Below are positions 8,142-15,421 of a stretch of 64,000 nt of DNA, one piece after another (within the stretch, counting starts at the first letter, position 1; each line of letters opens with the position of its first letter). The translations under genes were made by a program, and so were the position numbers. The DNA is from Bacteroidia bacterium (GTDB lineage: Bacteria; Bacteroidota; Bacteroidia; Bacteroidales; Paludibacteraceae). Location: positions 51,062-115,061 of the forward strand of contig RZYM01000006.1 of NCBI GenBank assembly GCA_009930305.1, given 5' to 3'. The notes below the pieces were generated by a model. That model saw only the letters and a program-made list of their open reading frames with translations. It ran no database searches and was not told where the DNA came from.

Positions 8142-9449
8142 CTATACCCCTATACCCTCGTAATAAAATCCGAGATTTTCTAATTCTTGCTTATCATAAA
8201 TATTGCGACCATCAATTATAATTGGCGTACGCATTGTTTTAAGCAATACCTGCCAACTTGGCAACCTGAATTCTTGCCATTCTGTTACCAAACAAATTGC
8301 ATCAACATTTAATGCTGCATCATATATATCGGAAGCAAATGTCAGGTTTTTGTCTGTGATGTTTATTTCCTTTACAACAGGATCGAATACCCTAAGCTTA
8401 CAACCCGCTTCCAACAACTTATTAATCAAAACTACTGATGGGGCCTCGCGCATGTCATCTGTATTTGGCTTAAATGTAAGCCCCCATATTGCGACTGCCT
8501 TATCATTCAAATTATTATTAAACTTATTCGCAAGTTTCTGGTATAAGATAGACTTTTGATTATCATTAACCTCTTCAACAGCATTTAGCAATTGCATATT
8601 GTAGCCGTTTTGCTGTGCAGTTTTAATAAGAGCCTTTACATCCTTAGGGAAGCAAGAGCCACCGTATCCACAACCTGCATACAAAAACTTACTACCTATA
8701 CGAGGATCGCTACCTATACCTCGTCTTACATTATTTATATCAGCCCCTACCAATTCACAAAGATTTGCAATATCGTTCATAAAACTAATACGAGTAGCCA
8801 ACATCGAATTTGCAGCATATTTAGTCATTTCGGCTGATGGTATATCCATAAATATTACTCGGAAATTATTTAGTAGAAATGGTTTATAAAGCCTGCTCAT
8901 AATCTCCTTTGCAGTATCACTCTCAACGCCAACAACCACTCTGTCGGGGCTCATAAAATCTTTAATTGCAGCGCCCTCCTTTAAAAATTCGGGGTTGGAA
9001 GCAACATCGAATGTAAGTTTTGAATTACGTTTATCTAATTCTGCTTGTATAGCTTGCCTTACTTTTTTTGATGTGCCAACAGGTACTGTACTTTTTGTAA
9101 CAAGCAATATGTGCTTGTTCATATTTTTACCTACAGTGCGTGCTACTTCTAATACATATTTAAGATCTGCACTGCCGTCTTCATCAGGTGGAGTACCTAC
9201 AGCACTGAATACCACTTCTACTGTATTCAGCACCTCTGTTAAATCTGTAGTAAAACTTAGTCGACCGGCAGATACATTTCTTAGTACAATTTCTTCTAAT
9301 CCTGGTTCAAATATGGGTATTTCGCCTTGCTTTAAAGCATTTATTTTATTTGCATCAACATCAACACAAGTAACGTTGGTACCCATTTCGGCGAAACAAG
9401 CACCACTTACCAAACCTACATATCCTGTACCTACTATTGCTATGTTCAT
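8142..9449 (-). CDS. ugd: UDP-glucose 6-dehydrogenase
   Basis: A 435-residue UDP-glucose/GDP-mannose dehydrogenase family enzyme. The NAD-binding motif GTGYVG is at 7-12, the family motif LVTKSTVPVGTS is near 116-127, and the catalytic cysteine is C266 in GYGGSCFPKD, the sequence typical of true Ugd enzymes. It makes UDP-glucuronic acid for the surface polysaccharide. It is preceded on its strand by the repeat-flanked four-helix-bundle gene, which separates it from the second dehydrogenase. A gap of 71 bases leads to the ATP-grasp gene. Confidence 0.93.
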   Translation of the reverse strand: MNIAIVGTGYVGLVSGACFAEMGTNVTCVDVDANKINALKQGEIPIFEPGLEEIVLRNVSAGRLSFTTDLTEVLNTVEVVFSAVGTPPDEDGSADLKYVLEVARTVGKNMNKHILLVTKSTVPVGTSKKVRQAIQAELDKRNSKLTFDVASNPEFLKEGAAIKDFMSPDRVVVGVESDTAKEIMSRLYKPFLLNNFRVIFMDIPSAEMTKYAANSMLATRISFMNDIANLCELVGADINNVRRGIGSDPRIGSKFLYAGCGYGGSCFPKDVKALIKTAQQNGYNMQLLNAVEEVNDNQKSILYQKLANKFNNNLNDKAVAIWGLTFKPNTDDMREAPSVVLINKLLEAGCKLRVFDPVVKEINITDKNLTFASDIYDAALNVDAICLVTEWQEFRLPSWQVLLKTMRTPIIIDGRNIYDKQELENLGFYYEGIGV

Positions 9450-9455
9450 ATTTTA

Positions 9456-9612
9456 TCGTGTAATTGTTTAATCGTTTAATGTTTAATGTGTAATGTGTAA
9501 TGTGTAATGTGTAATGTGTAATGTGTAATGTGTAATTGTGTAATCGTTTAATGTGTAATGTGTAATTGTGTAATCGTTTAATGTGTAATGTTTAATGTGT
9601 AATGTGTAATGT
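9456..9612. repeat. Tandem TGTGTAA heptamer array with higher-order units
   Basis: Roughly twenty copies of a 7-base unit (TGTGTAA and variants TTTAATG, TCGTTTA). A longer unit that runs through TGTGTAATTGTGTAATCG and then TTTAATG occurs twice. It is an intergenic array immediately downstream of the four-helix-bundle gene on the minus strand. Confidence 0.9.
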
Positions 9613-9993
9613 TTATTTTGTTGTGCTGCGTTTTATGTAACTGCGTTTCAGTGCACATAATTTATTTGCTATTTTGTCTATATAATTTTGTTGTAATTCG
9701 TCTATTTGAATTTTAGTAATATAACTTAAATCCATTGCAACTTGAAATTGACAAAAGGTTTCAAGTAATGAGCCATAAGCAATTTCTATAAAACGTAACT
9801 TCTCTTTATCTGATTCACGAGAAGTACCCTCTACAATATTTGATACAACAGAGACTGCAGCTCTTTGTAATTGTGTACATAAAGCATAACGTTCTTTATC
9901 AGGGAACATCGCAGTCAAAATATAAACCTGACCAACATACGACCGCGCATCTTTATAAACCTCTAAATGCTCAAAACTATACTGTTTCGCCAT
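9613..9993 (-). CDS. Four-helix-bundle protein, S23/IVP (23S rRNA intervening-sequence protein) family
   Basis: About 126 residues. The N-terminus FEHLEVYKDARSYV and the central LCTQLQRAAVSVVSNIVEG, then SLLETFCQF, are hallmarks of the S23 (TIGR02436-like) family, which folds as a four-helix bundle that forms pentamers. Members occur in 23S rRNA intervening sequences and are related to Avd of diversity-generating retroelements; their biochemical role is unknown. A reading from 9999 uses GTG; the ATG at 9993 is preferred. The gene is flanked by inverted repeats and interrupts an otherwise functional polysaccharide operon, reading in the same direction. Confidence 0.85.
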   Translation of the reverse strand: MAKQYSFEHLEVYKDARSYVGQVYILTAMFPDKERYALCTQLQRAAVSVVSNIVEGTSRESDKEKLRFIEIAYGSLLETFCQFQVAMDLSYITKIQIDELQQNYIDKIANKLCALKRSYIKRSTTK

Positions 9994-10018
9994 ACACACT
10001 ACACATTACACATTACAA
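9994..10018. repeat. Inverted copy of the TGTGTAA repeat at the other end of the cassette
   Basis: Reads ACACACTACACATTACACAT on the plus strand, the reverse complement of the unit in the 9456-9612 array. It overlaps the last codon and stop of the upstream dehydrogenase gene. Confidence 0.8.
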
Positions 10019-11299
10019 CCTCGCATCCACCAAATCCCTTGGCACAAAGGCTTTAACATCGTATATTACAGCTCCTTGATCTTTATATTTTTTAAAATCA
10101 AAATTCAGAAATTCATCATGAGATACAGCAGCTATAATAGCCTGATATTTTTTAGCGGGATTAATGCCATCCAACAAATCGATGCCGAATTCTTCTTTTA
10201 CAGCATGTTTATCTGCCATTGGATCATAAATATCTACATTAACTCCAAAATCGAGTAATTCTTTGTAAATATCAACTACCTTAGTATTACGCATATCGGG
10301 GCAATTCTCTTTAAATGTAATTCCTAGAATTAAGACATTTGCATTCTTTATTTTATGATCAGCTTGTATCATCAATTTAAGTGCGCGTTGGGCTATAAAT
10401 TTAGCTATGCTATTGTTTACTCTACGACCCGACAATATTACTTCGGGTTCGTAGCCCAATGATTTTGCCTTGTGAGCCAAATAATATGGATCTACACTTA
10501 TACAATGTCCACCAACCAGCCCGGGACGATATTTTTTAAAATTCCATTTTGTACCTGCAGCTTCAATTACATCGTTGGTATCAATACCTATACGATCGAA
10601 AATAAGAGCCAATTCGTTCATGAACGAAATATTTATGTCGCGTTGCGTATTTTCAATAGCTTTTGCTGCTTCTGCAACCTTCATACTAGGTGCTTTATGT
10701 GTACCGGCAGTTATAACCGAACAATACAAGTTATCTACAATATCGGCTATTTCGGGAGTAGAACCTGATGTTATTTTCTTAATTGTAGTAAGTGTATTCT
10801 CTTTATCTCCGGGATTTATACGCTCAGGAGAATATCCACAGAAAAAATCTTGATTAAACTTAAGACCGGATTGTTTTTCGAGTACCGGAACACAATCCTC
10901 TTCAGTACAACCGGGATATACTGTAGATTCGTAAATTACAATATCACCTTTTTTCAAAACTTGACCTAACATTGCAGATGCCTTTAATAAAGGAGTAAGG
11001 TCCGGATTATTAAATTCATCAATAGGAGTTGGTACTGATACTATAAATGTATTAAAATATTTTAATTTCTCGGGATAACAAGCAAAACTTAAGCCTATTC
11101 CACTATCCGATTGATATAAATCGGTAGCTTCTTTCATAGCTTTTAAGTTGGCTTCGAGAGTATGGTCCTTACCCTCTTGCAATTCGGCTATACGAGAGGC
11201 ATTTACATCAAAGCCTAAGACTCTATATTTTTTACCAAACTCAATAGCTAATGGTAAACCTACATAACCTAAACCGATTACCGCAATTTTTCGTTCCAT
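10013..11299 (-). CDS. Nucleotide-sugar (UDP-HexNAc type) dehydrogenase, TviB/WbpA-like
   Basis: 428 residues of the UDP-glucose/GDP-mannose dehydrogenase family. The NAD motif GLGYVG is at 9-14 and the catalytic cysteine is C266 in LVGGHCISVDPYYL; the GGHCI-x-VDPYYL form is typical of WbpA/TviB/WbpO enzymes that oxidise UDP-GlcNAc or UDP-GalNAc, and differs from the GYGGSCFPKD of the neighbouring ugd. It lies 11 bases downstream of the wzc-like gene. Two paralogous dehydrogenases in one operon imply two acidic sugars in the polysaccharide. Its stop codon lies in the inverted repeat of the S23 cassette, so the reading frame was just preserved. Confidence 0.88.
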   Translation of the reverse strand: MERKIAVIGLGYVGLPLAIEFGKKYRVLGFDVNASRIAELQEGKDHTLEANLKAMKEATDLYQSDSGIGLSFACYPEKLKYFNTFIVSVPTPIDEFNNPDLTPLLKASAMLGQVLKKGDIVIYESTVYPGCTEEDCVPVLEKQSGLKFNQDFFCGYSPERINPGDKENTLTTIKKITSGSTPEIADIVDNLYCSVITAGTHKAPSMKVAEAAKAIENTQRDINISFMNELALIFDRIGIDTNDVIEAAGTKWNFKKYRPGLVGGHCISVDPYYLAHKAKSLGYEPEVILSGRRVNNSIAKFIAQRALKLMIQADHKIKNANVLILGITFKENCPDMRNTKVVDIYKELLDFGVNVDIYDPMADKHAVKEEFGIDLLDGINPAKKYQAIIAAVSHDEFLNFDFKKYKDQGAVIYDVKAFVPRDLVDARL

Positions 11300-11310
11300 A
11301 AATTTTATAA

Positions 11311-13740
11311 TTAAAATTCTTCTTCTGTTTTATCAAAATAATTCACATATTGACTATGTGGACTCTTTGATTTATCGTAATAATAATAGCCTCCTTTTTT
11401 ACCATAACTTGCATAACTATCGTAATAACGAGAATATTCGAGCTTCTTTAGATTAACATCATTAAAAATTAAGCCGACATTATGCACATTGTTAGCCTCA
11501 AGTTGAGCCATGGTTCTTTTATAAAAAGATTTATTAGTCTGTTCGGCACGTACCGCATACAAGATAATATCAACATACTCTATTATAGCATAAGCATCTG
11601 TTACTAAGCCTATTGGAGATGTGTCAAAAACTATATAATCGTATGTTTCTTTTAAAATGGATATAAGATTATGCATGTTATCCGACTTAATAAGCTCACC
11701 TGGATTTGGAGGTACTATACCTACAGGCAGAATATCAAATTTATAATCAGGATGCTTGACTATAGCTTCGTCTAAACTTATTTGGTTAGCTAAATAACTA
11801 CTTATACCCTTATTTGCAGACAAGTAAAGTTCTGTATTAATACTTGGTTTACGCATATCCAAATCGACCAATATTGTTTTACGGCCTGTCATGGCAAATA
11901 CTCCTGCAATATTTGCAGAAATATAACTTTTACCATCGCCTGACTGAGATGATGTTACCATAACGGATATTCCTTTTGACTTACCCGATAGGAACTCTAT
12001 TCGAGTACGAATAACTCTAAATGCTTCAGTTATCGCAGATTTAGGATATTTATCGACTATTACAGGTACTTTTTTATCTGTATGCCTAATTACACCTAAT
12101 AATTGATATCTTTTAGGAGCCATAGAAACGACTTCGGACTCAGTACGAATATATGGCACCATTAACTCACGCAATACTATAATTGCAATAGGAACTAATA
12201 AGCCTATTGCTAAAAACATAGTGTATGCCTTGTTCTTTTCACCTGCATTTGTCATGGATGCAAGCCTAGCTTTGTCCAATATAATATTGTCAGGAGAATT
12301 TGACGCCTTTTGAATTTGAGCATCAGCACGTTTTTGAACTAAGAAGGTATAATAATCGTCATTAATTTTAAACTTACGCTGAATATTAAGTAATTGCTGC
12401 TCCTTGTATGGTAATTCTTGCATACCTGCACTAAGTTTCTGTAAACGATTTTGCATGTCTGCCTTTTGAATATCCAAACCAACCCGAATATTTTTTAAAG
12501 CCTCATACATTTGTTCTTTAACGGCATCAATATCGCGAGTATATTTTGCATATAACGGACTCTTAACCCCAATTTCTTTACGCTTTAACTGCATCTCTGT
12601 AAATTGACTTACAAGAGATGATAAATTAGCATCACTCACACCCAAATTAGCAGGAGTTATAATTGTACCTTCTTCTACATTACTTTTTAAATAATTAGTA
12701 AGATAATTAAGATATGACTCTTTAAGACGCAATTCCGTTTGCATGACATCTAATTGGGTATATTGACTCATAAGATTAGAGCCACCTACAGATGCTACAA
12801 CAAAATTGTTGGCTTTATAATCTTTTAAACGCCCTTCTGATATACGAAGAGAATCGGATATAGTTGACAATTGTTCATCTATGAATTCTATGGTTTTGAT
12901 AGCAGCATCATTTTTACGACTAAGATTATCAGCAAGAAATTCTTCGCACAAGCCATTCAAAAAGTCACAATCTCGCTGCGGAACGGTACCTTTAACTGAA
13001 GCTTGCACAACAGATGCTCCTGTCATAAGAAAATCGAAAGATAACCTAGATGAATATGCCAGCGCAAGATTTTCGAGATTAAACAAATTAAAGCATATAT
13101 CAAAATTACGGCGATAAAATGCAGATTTATCTATTTGTATAAAAAATAATGAATTTTGAATTGGAATGCCGTATGTACCATTTATTTTAACCTCAGGAAG
13201 TTGTTTCGTTCCGGAAGCTGTAATCTCGAAATTGTTATTACCAAGGTCTTGAATAGTAAATTCACGCTCGTATGCTTGAGGTGATACAAAGGTTTTTGTT
13301 ATTACAATAGGTGCAGCCTTATATAAATTTGTGGATTTAAACCGGCCTTTAGTATAATAATCAATAGTAAGTTCGGGTTGCTTGGATATAACACGAGATA
13401 TCAGCTCATAAGAACCAAACATAATAACCTGATTGTTTACATTACGATAGCCTCTTTCAACACTAAAGCCTTGCATTAATGCAGCTTGCGCCCCCATATA
13501 ACCCTTATTCTCTTCAATAATAACTAAAGCCGATGATTTATAATTCGGTTGCCAACTGCGATTTTTTACATAAGCTATACTCATAAATATAACTAATGAT
13601 ATAACAAATAAATACCACGATTTAATAAAGCGAATTACCCACAGCATTATGTCGAACTTCTGACCGCCACCATCATCATCACTAAAACCACTTGATTGTG
13701 GTGTATACTGATTTTGTGTATATTGTTGATTATTATCCAT
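11311..13740 (-). CDS. Polysaccharide co-polymerase with tyrosine autokinase domain (Wzc-like)
   Basis: 809 residues. A Wzz-type N-terminal domain has a first membrane helix near residues 40-58 after a Q/D/G-rich cytoplasmic tail, a long periplasmic section with coiled-coil regions (about 270-460), and a second helix near 510-527. The C-terminal BY-kinase domain has Walker A TSSQSGDGKS, the Walker A' motif ILVDLDMRKP and Walker B YDYIVFDTSP. The tail is tyrosine-rich (RYYDSYASYGKKGGYYYYD), the autophosphorylation cluster. It controls chain length and export with the Wza-like proteins encoded just upstream. Confidence 0.93.
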   Translation of the reverse strand: MDNNQQYTQNQYTPQSSGFSDDDGGGQKFDIMLWVIRFIKSWYLFVISLVIFMSIAYVKNRSWQPNYKSSALVIIEENKGYMGAQAALMQGFSVERGYRNVNNQVIMFGSYELISRVISKQPELTIDYYTKGRFKSTNLYKAAPIVITKTFVSPQAYEREFTIQDLGNNNFEITASGTKQLPEVKINGTYGIPIQNSLFFIQIDKSAFYRRNFDICFNLFNLENLALAYSSRLSFDFLMTGASVVQASVKGTVPQRDCDFLNGLCEEFLADNLSRKNDAAIKTIEFIDEQLSTISDSLRISEGRLKDYKANNFVVASVGGSNLMSQYTQLDVMQTELRLKESYLNYLTNYLKSNVEEGTIITPANLGVSDANLSSLVSQFTEMQLKRKEIGVKSPLYAKYTRDIDAVKEQMYEALKNIRVGLDIQKADMQNRLQKLSAGMQELPYKEQQLLNIQRKFKINDDYYTFLVQKRADAQIQKASNSPDNIILDKARLASMTNAGEKNKAYTMFLAIGLLVPIAIIVLRELMVPYIRTESEVVSMAPKRYQLLGVIRHTDKKVPVIVDKYPKSAITEAFRVIRTRIEFLSGKSKGISVMVTSSQSGDGKSYISANIAGVFAMTGRKTILVDLDMRKPSINTELYLSANKGISSYLANQISLDEAIVKHPDYKFDILPVGIVPPNPGELIKSDNMHNLISILKETYDYIVFDTSPIGLVTDAYAIIEYVDIILYAVRAEQTNKSFYKRTMAQLEANNVHNVGLIFNDVNLKKLEYSRYYDSYASYGKKGGYYYYDKSKSPHSQYVNYFDKTEEEF

Positions 13741-13754
13741 GGATATATTTATAT

Positions 13755-14528
13755 TTAAAAACTTAAGCCTAAATTTATTACACTTACAAGAAATCCTATT
13801 GATGTACTAAAAGTTCCTAATGTTGATGAATAATCTTGTACCTTAAAGAAATCTCCCTTAATGGAAGATACATAAATAACATCATTTGGCTGCACATAAT
13901 AAAATTCAGAGCCAATAATGGAAACTGTACGCATGTCGAATTCTTTAATAAAAGGTTTCCCTCCTTCTGGATTCGGGCGAATAATGCGTACATGTTTCCT
14001 ATCTCCGTTTTTAAAAAAATCACCGGAAAGCGAAATAGCCTGAAATATATTTAATTTTTCTTTGTATAATTGATATGCACCACGACCGCCCTCGCCTACT
14101 ATATAGAAATTGTCGTTAGCAAGAGCGACTTTAACCATAGCATCCGGAGCAAAGTCTTTAAGTCGAGCCTCTATTTGCTTGGCAGCCTCTCTTATAGTTA
14201 AACCGGCAACATTAATTTGCGATACAAAGGGTAAATCAATTGTTCCGTCATCATAAACTCTATAGTTGTACGAATTAGAACCGGAACTTTCAGAATTAGA
14301 AATATTAAAAATCGCTGTAGCTTCTTCATTAACACTAATAAGACGTATTATTAATTCGTCATTAGGCTGAATTTTATAATAACTGTATTCTGCCTTCTCG
14401 TATTGAGGCAGTTTGAGGTCTTCTTGCAAATAAGTATTGCTTTTATTTGTTATGCAAGAGTTTGCTGCTAACAATAAAACAATGACTGCAAGATAGTTTA
14501 TTATTTTGTGGTTGTTGCAGGTAAACAT
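13755..14528 (-). CDS. Polysaccharide export outer-membrane lipoprotein (Wza-like), second copy
   Basis: About 257 residues. A lipoprotein signal (lipobox LAANSC) favours the ATG at 14528 over an upstream ATG at 14546. The N-terminal poly_export domain has YYKIQPNDELIIRL and the VYDDGTIDLPFV signature; an SLBB-like domain follows, and a short hydrophobic C-terminal end (SIGFLVSVINLGLSF) resembles the membrane-spanning end of Bacteroidota Wza-like proteins. It overlaps the first copy by about 28 bases and is clearly a tandem paralogue of it. It forms the outer-membrane export channel working with the Wzc-like kinase. Confidence 0.88.
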   Translation of the reverse strand: MFTCNNHKIINYLAVIVLLLAANSCITNKSNTYLQEDLKLPQYEKAEYSYYKIQPNDELIIRLISVNEEATAIFNISNSESSGSNSYNYRVYDDGTIDLPFVSQINVAGLTIREAAKQIEARLKDFAPDAMVKVALANDNFYIVGEGGRGAYQLYKEKLNIFQAISLSGDFFKNGDRKHVRIIRPNPEGGKPFIKEFDMRTVSIIGSEFYYVQPNDVIYVSSIKGDFFKVQDYSSTLGTFSTSIGFLVSVINLGLSF

Positions 14529-15298
14529 AAGCGAACTATGCTCCATATTAATAAACCAAAGGATATTGTTGTAGTTGTAACTCCAAGTGCAGTAAGGAAT
14601 GAATTAATCCTAAAGAACTGACCATTGAAAGCTTTAACATAAATAATATCGTTTGGCTGGATATAATAAAATTCGGAACCTATAATATCTTTACTACGCA
14701 AATCAAACTCTTTCATAGAGGTTTCGCCATTTTGTTGTTGACGAAGTATCTTCACTCTTTTACGATCTGAAAACTGTCCTAAGTCTCCACCAACTGCCAA
14801 TGCCTCAAATATAGTCATTTTTTCTTTAACTATTTTGTAACGTGCAGCCTTAGTTTCGGTAAGTAAATTAAAGTAACTATTTACCAAACGTACCTCAACA
14901 GAACAATCTTTTATATAGCTACGCAATGTGTCTTCGAGAGCAATTTTAATTTGCCTGGTTGTTTTACCTGCTACAGGTATGGTACCAACGTATGGAAAAT
15001 CGATAGTTCCATCTTCGTAAACGGTATAAGTATATAAACCTTTAGAAGAGCCAGATGAAGAATTAGATGAAGATGAAGTTGACGAATTGAATATTTTTTT
15101 TGATTCGGGATCAAGGGTAATTACGCGGATATTTAATTCGTCACTATTTTGTATTAAATAGTCGGCAGGAGTATATATCTCAGGATATGAAGCAATGCCT
15201 TTATCCGGATCTTGCAAATAGTGAGTTTTTCTTGGAGTTACACACGAAAAACATAAAATGCACAATAAAATAAAGCAAACAGTGTAGATTTTCTTCAT
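14501..15298 (-). CDS. Polysaccharide export outer-membrane lipoprotein (Wza-like), first copy
   Basis: About 265 residues. The lipobox LCFSC gives a lipid anchor; the ATG at 15298 (MKKIYTV) is preferred to 15307. It shares with the second copy the signature VYEDGTIDFPYV and the motif AGKTTRQIK, marking the poly_export and SLBB domains. A serine-rich loop (NSSTSSSSNSSSGSSK) interrupts the first domain. It is the first gene of the operon, directly behind a good promoter. Two adjacent, partly diverged copies could form a mixed or alternative export channel. Confidence 0.88.
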   Translation of the reverse strand: MKKIYTVCFILLCILCFSCVTPRKTHYLQDPDKGIASYPEIYTPADYLIQNSDELNIRVITLDPESKKIFNSSTSSSSNSSSGSSKGLYTYTVYEDGTIDFPYVGTIPVAGKTTRQIKIALEDTLRSYIKDCSVEVRLVNSYFNLLTETKAARYKIVKEKMTIFEALAVGGDLGQFSDRKRVKILRQQQNGETSMKEFDLRSKDIIGSEFYYIQPNDIIYVKAFNGQFFRINSFLTALGVTTTTISFGLLIWSIVRLCLPATTTK

Positions 15299-15317
15299 TC
15301 CAAACAATTTAGCGCGG

Positions 15318-15349
15318 CAAATATACTACAAAATCACTTATACAACAAA
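15318..15349 (-). promoter_or_regulatory. Promoter of the polysaccharide operon
   Basis: On the minus strand TTTG (15346-15349) is followed after exactly 20 bases by TATATTTG (15318-15325), a complete match to the Bacteroidota -33/-7 consensus. The start of transcription would be near 15312, about 15 bases before the first ATG. Confidence 0.8.
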
Positions 15350-15372
15350 AAAACATAGGACATGTATGGTCA

Positions 15373-15413
15373 ATATTGACATATTGCATTAAAAAAATGC
15401 AATATGTCAATAT
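15373..15413. terminator. Perfect 18-base stem-loop between malQ and the polysaccharide operon
   Basis: Arms ATATTGACATATTGCATT and AATGCAATATGTCAATAT surround a 5-base A/T loop. It begins 8 bases after the malQ stop, where a terminator for pbp1A-malQ is expected. It lacks a clear T tract after the stem, so it may instead be an RNA-stabilising hairpin or a protein-binding palindrome near the polysaccharide promoter. Confidence 0.6.
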
Positions 15414-15421
15414 AAAATTAA

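Larger units (their letters stand above)
9456..10018 (-). mobile_element. Candidate small mobile cassette: four-helix-bundle gene between inverted TGTGTAA-type repeats
   Basis: The S23-like gene is bounded on one side by about 155 bases of TGTGTAA-type repeats (9456-9612) and on the other by the inverted copy CACTACACATTACACATTAC (9998-10017). The cassette sits exactly between two operon genes, and the stop codon of the upstream dehydrogenase (10013-10015) lies inside the right repeat. The arrangement resembles intervening-sequence-like elements that carry a single S23/IVP protein. Mobility is inferred; there is no recombinase. Confidence 0.45.

Noticed and set aside
8203..9471. Plus-strand open frames opposite ugd
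   Set aside because: They are antisense readings of a clear, conserved gene and show no domain of their own.
9456..9612. Possible CRISPR array
   Set aside because: The unit is a 7-base microsatellite with no unique spacers and no cas genes nearby.
9613..10018. Possible diversity-generating retroelement because S23 resembles Avd
   Set aside because: There is no reverse transcriptase, no template repeat and no variable repeat in the neighbourhood.
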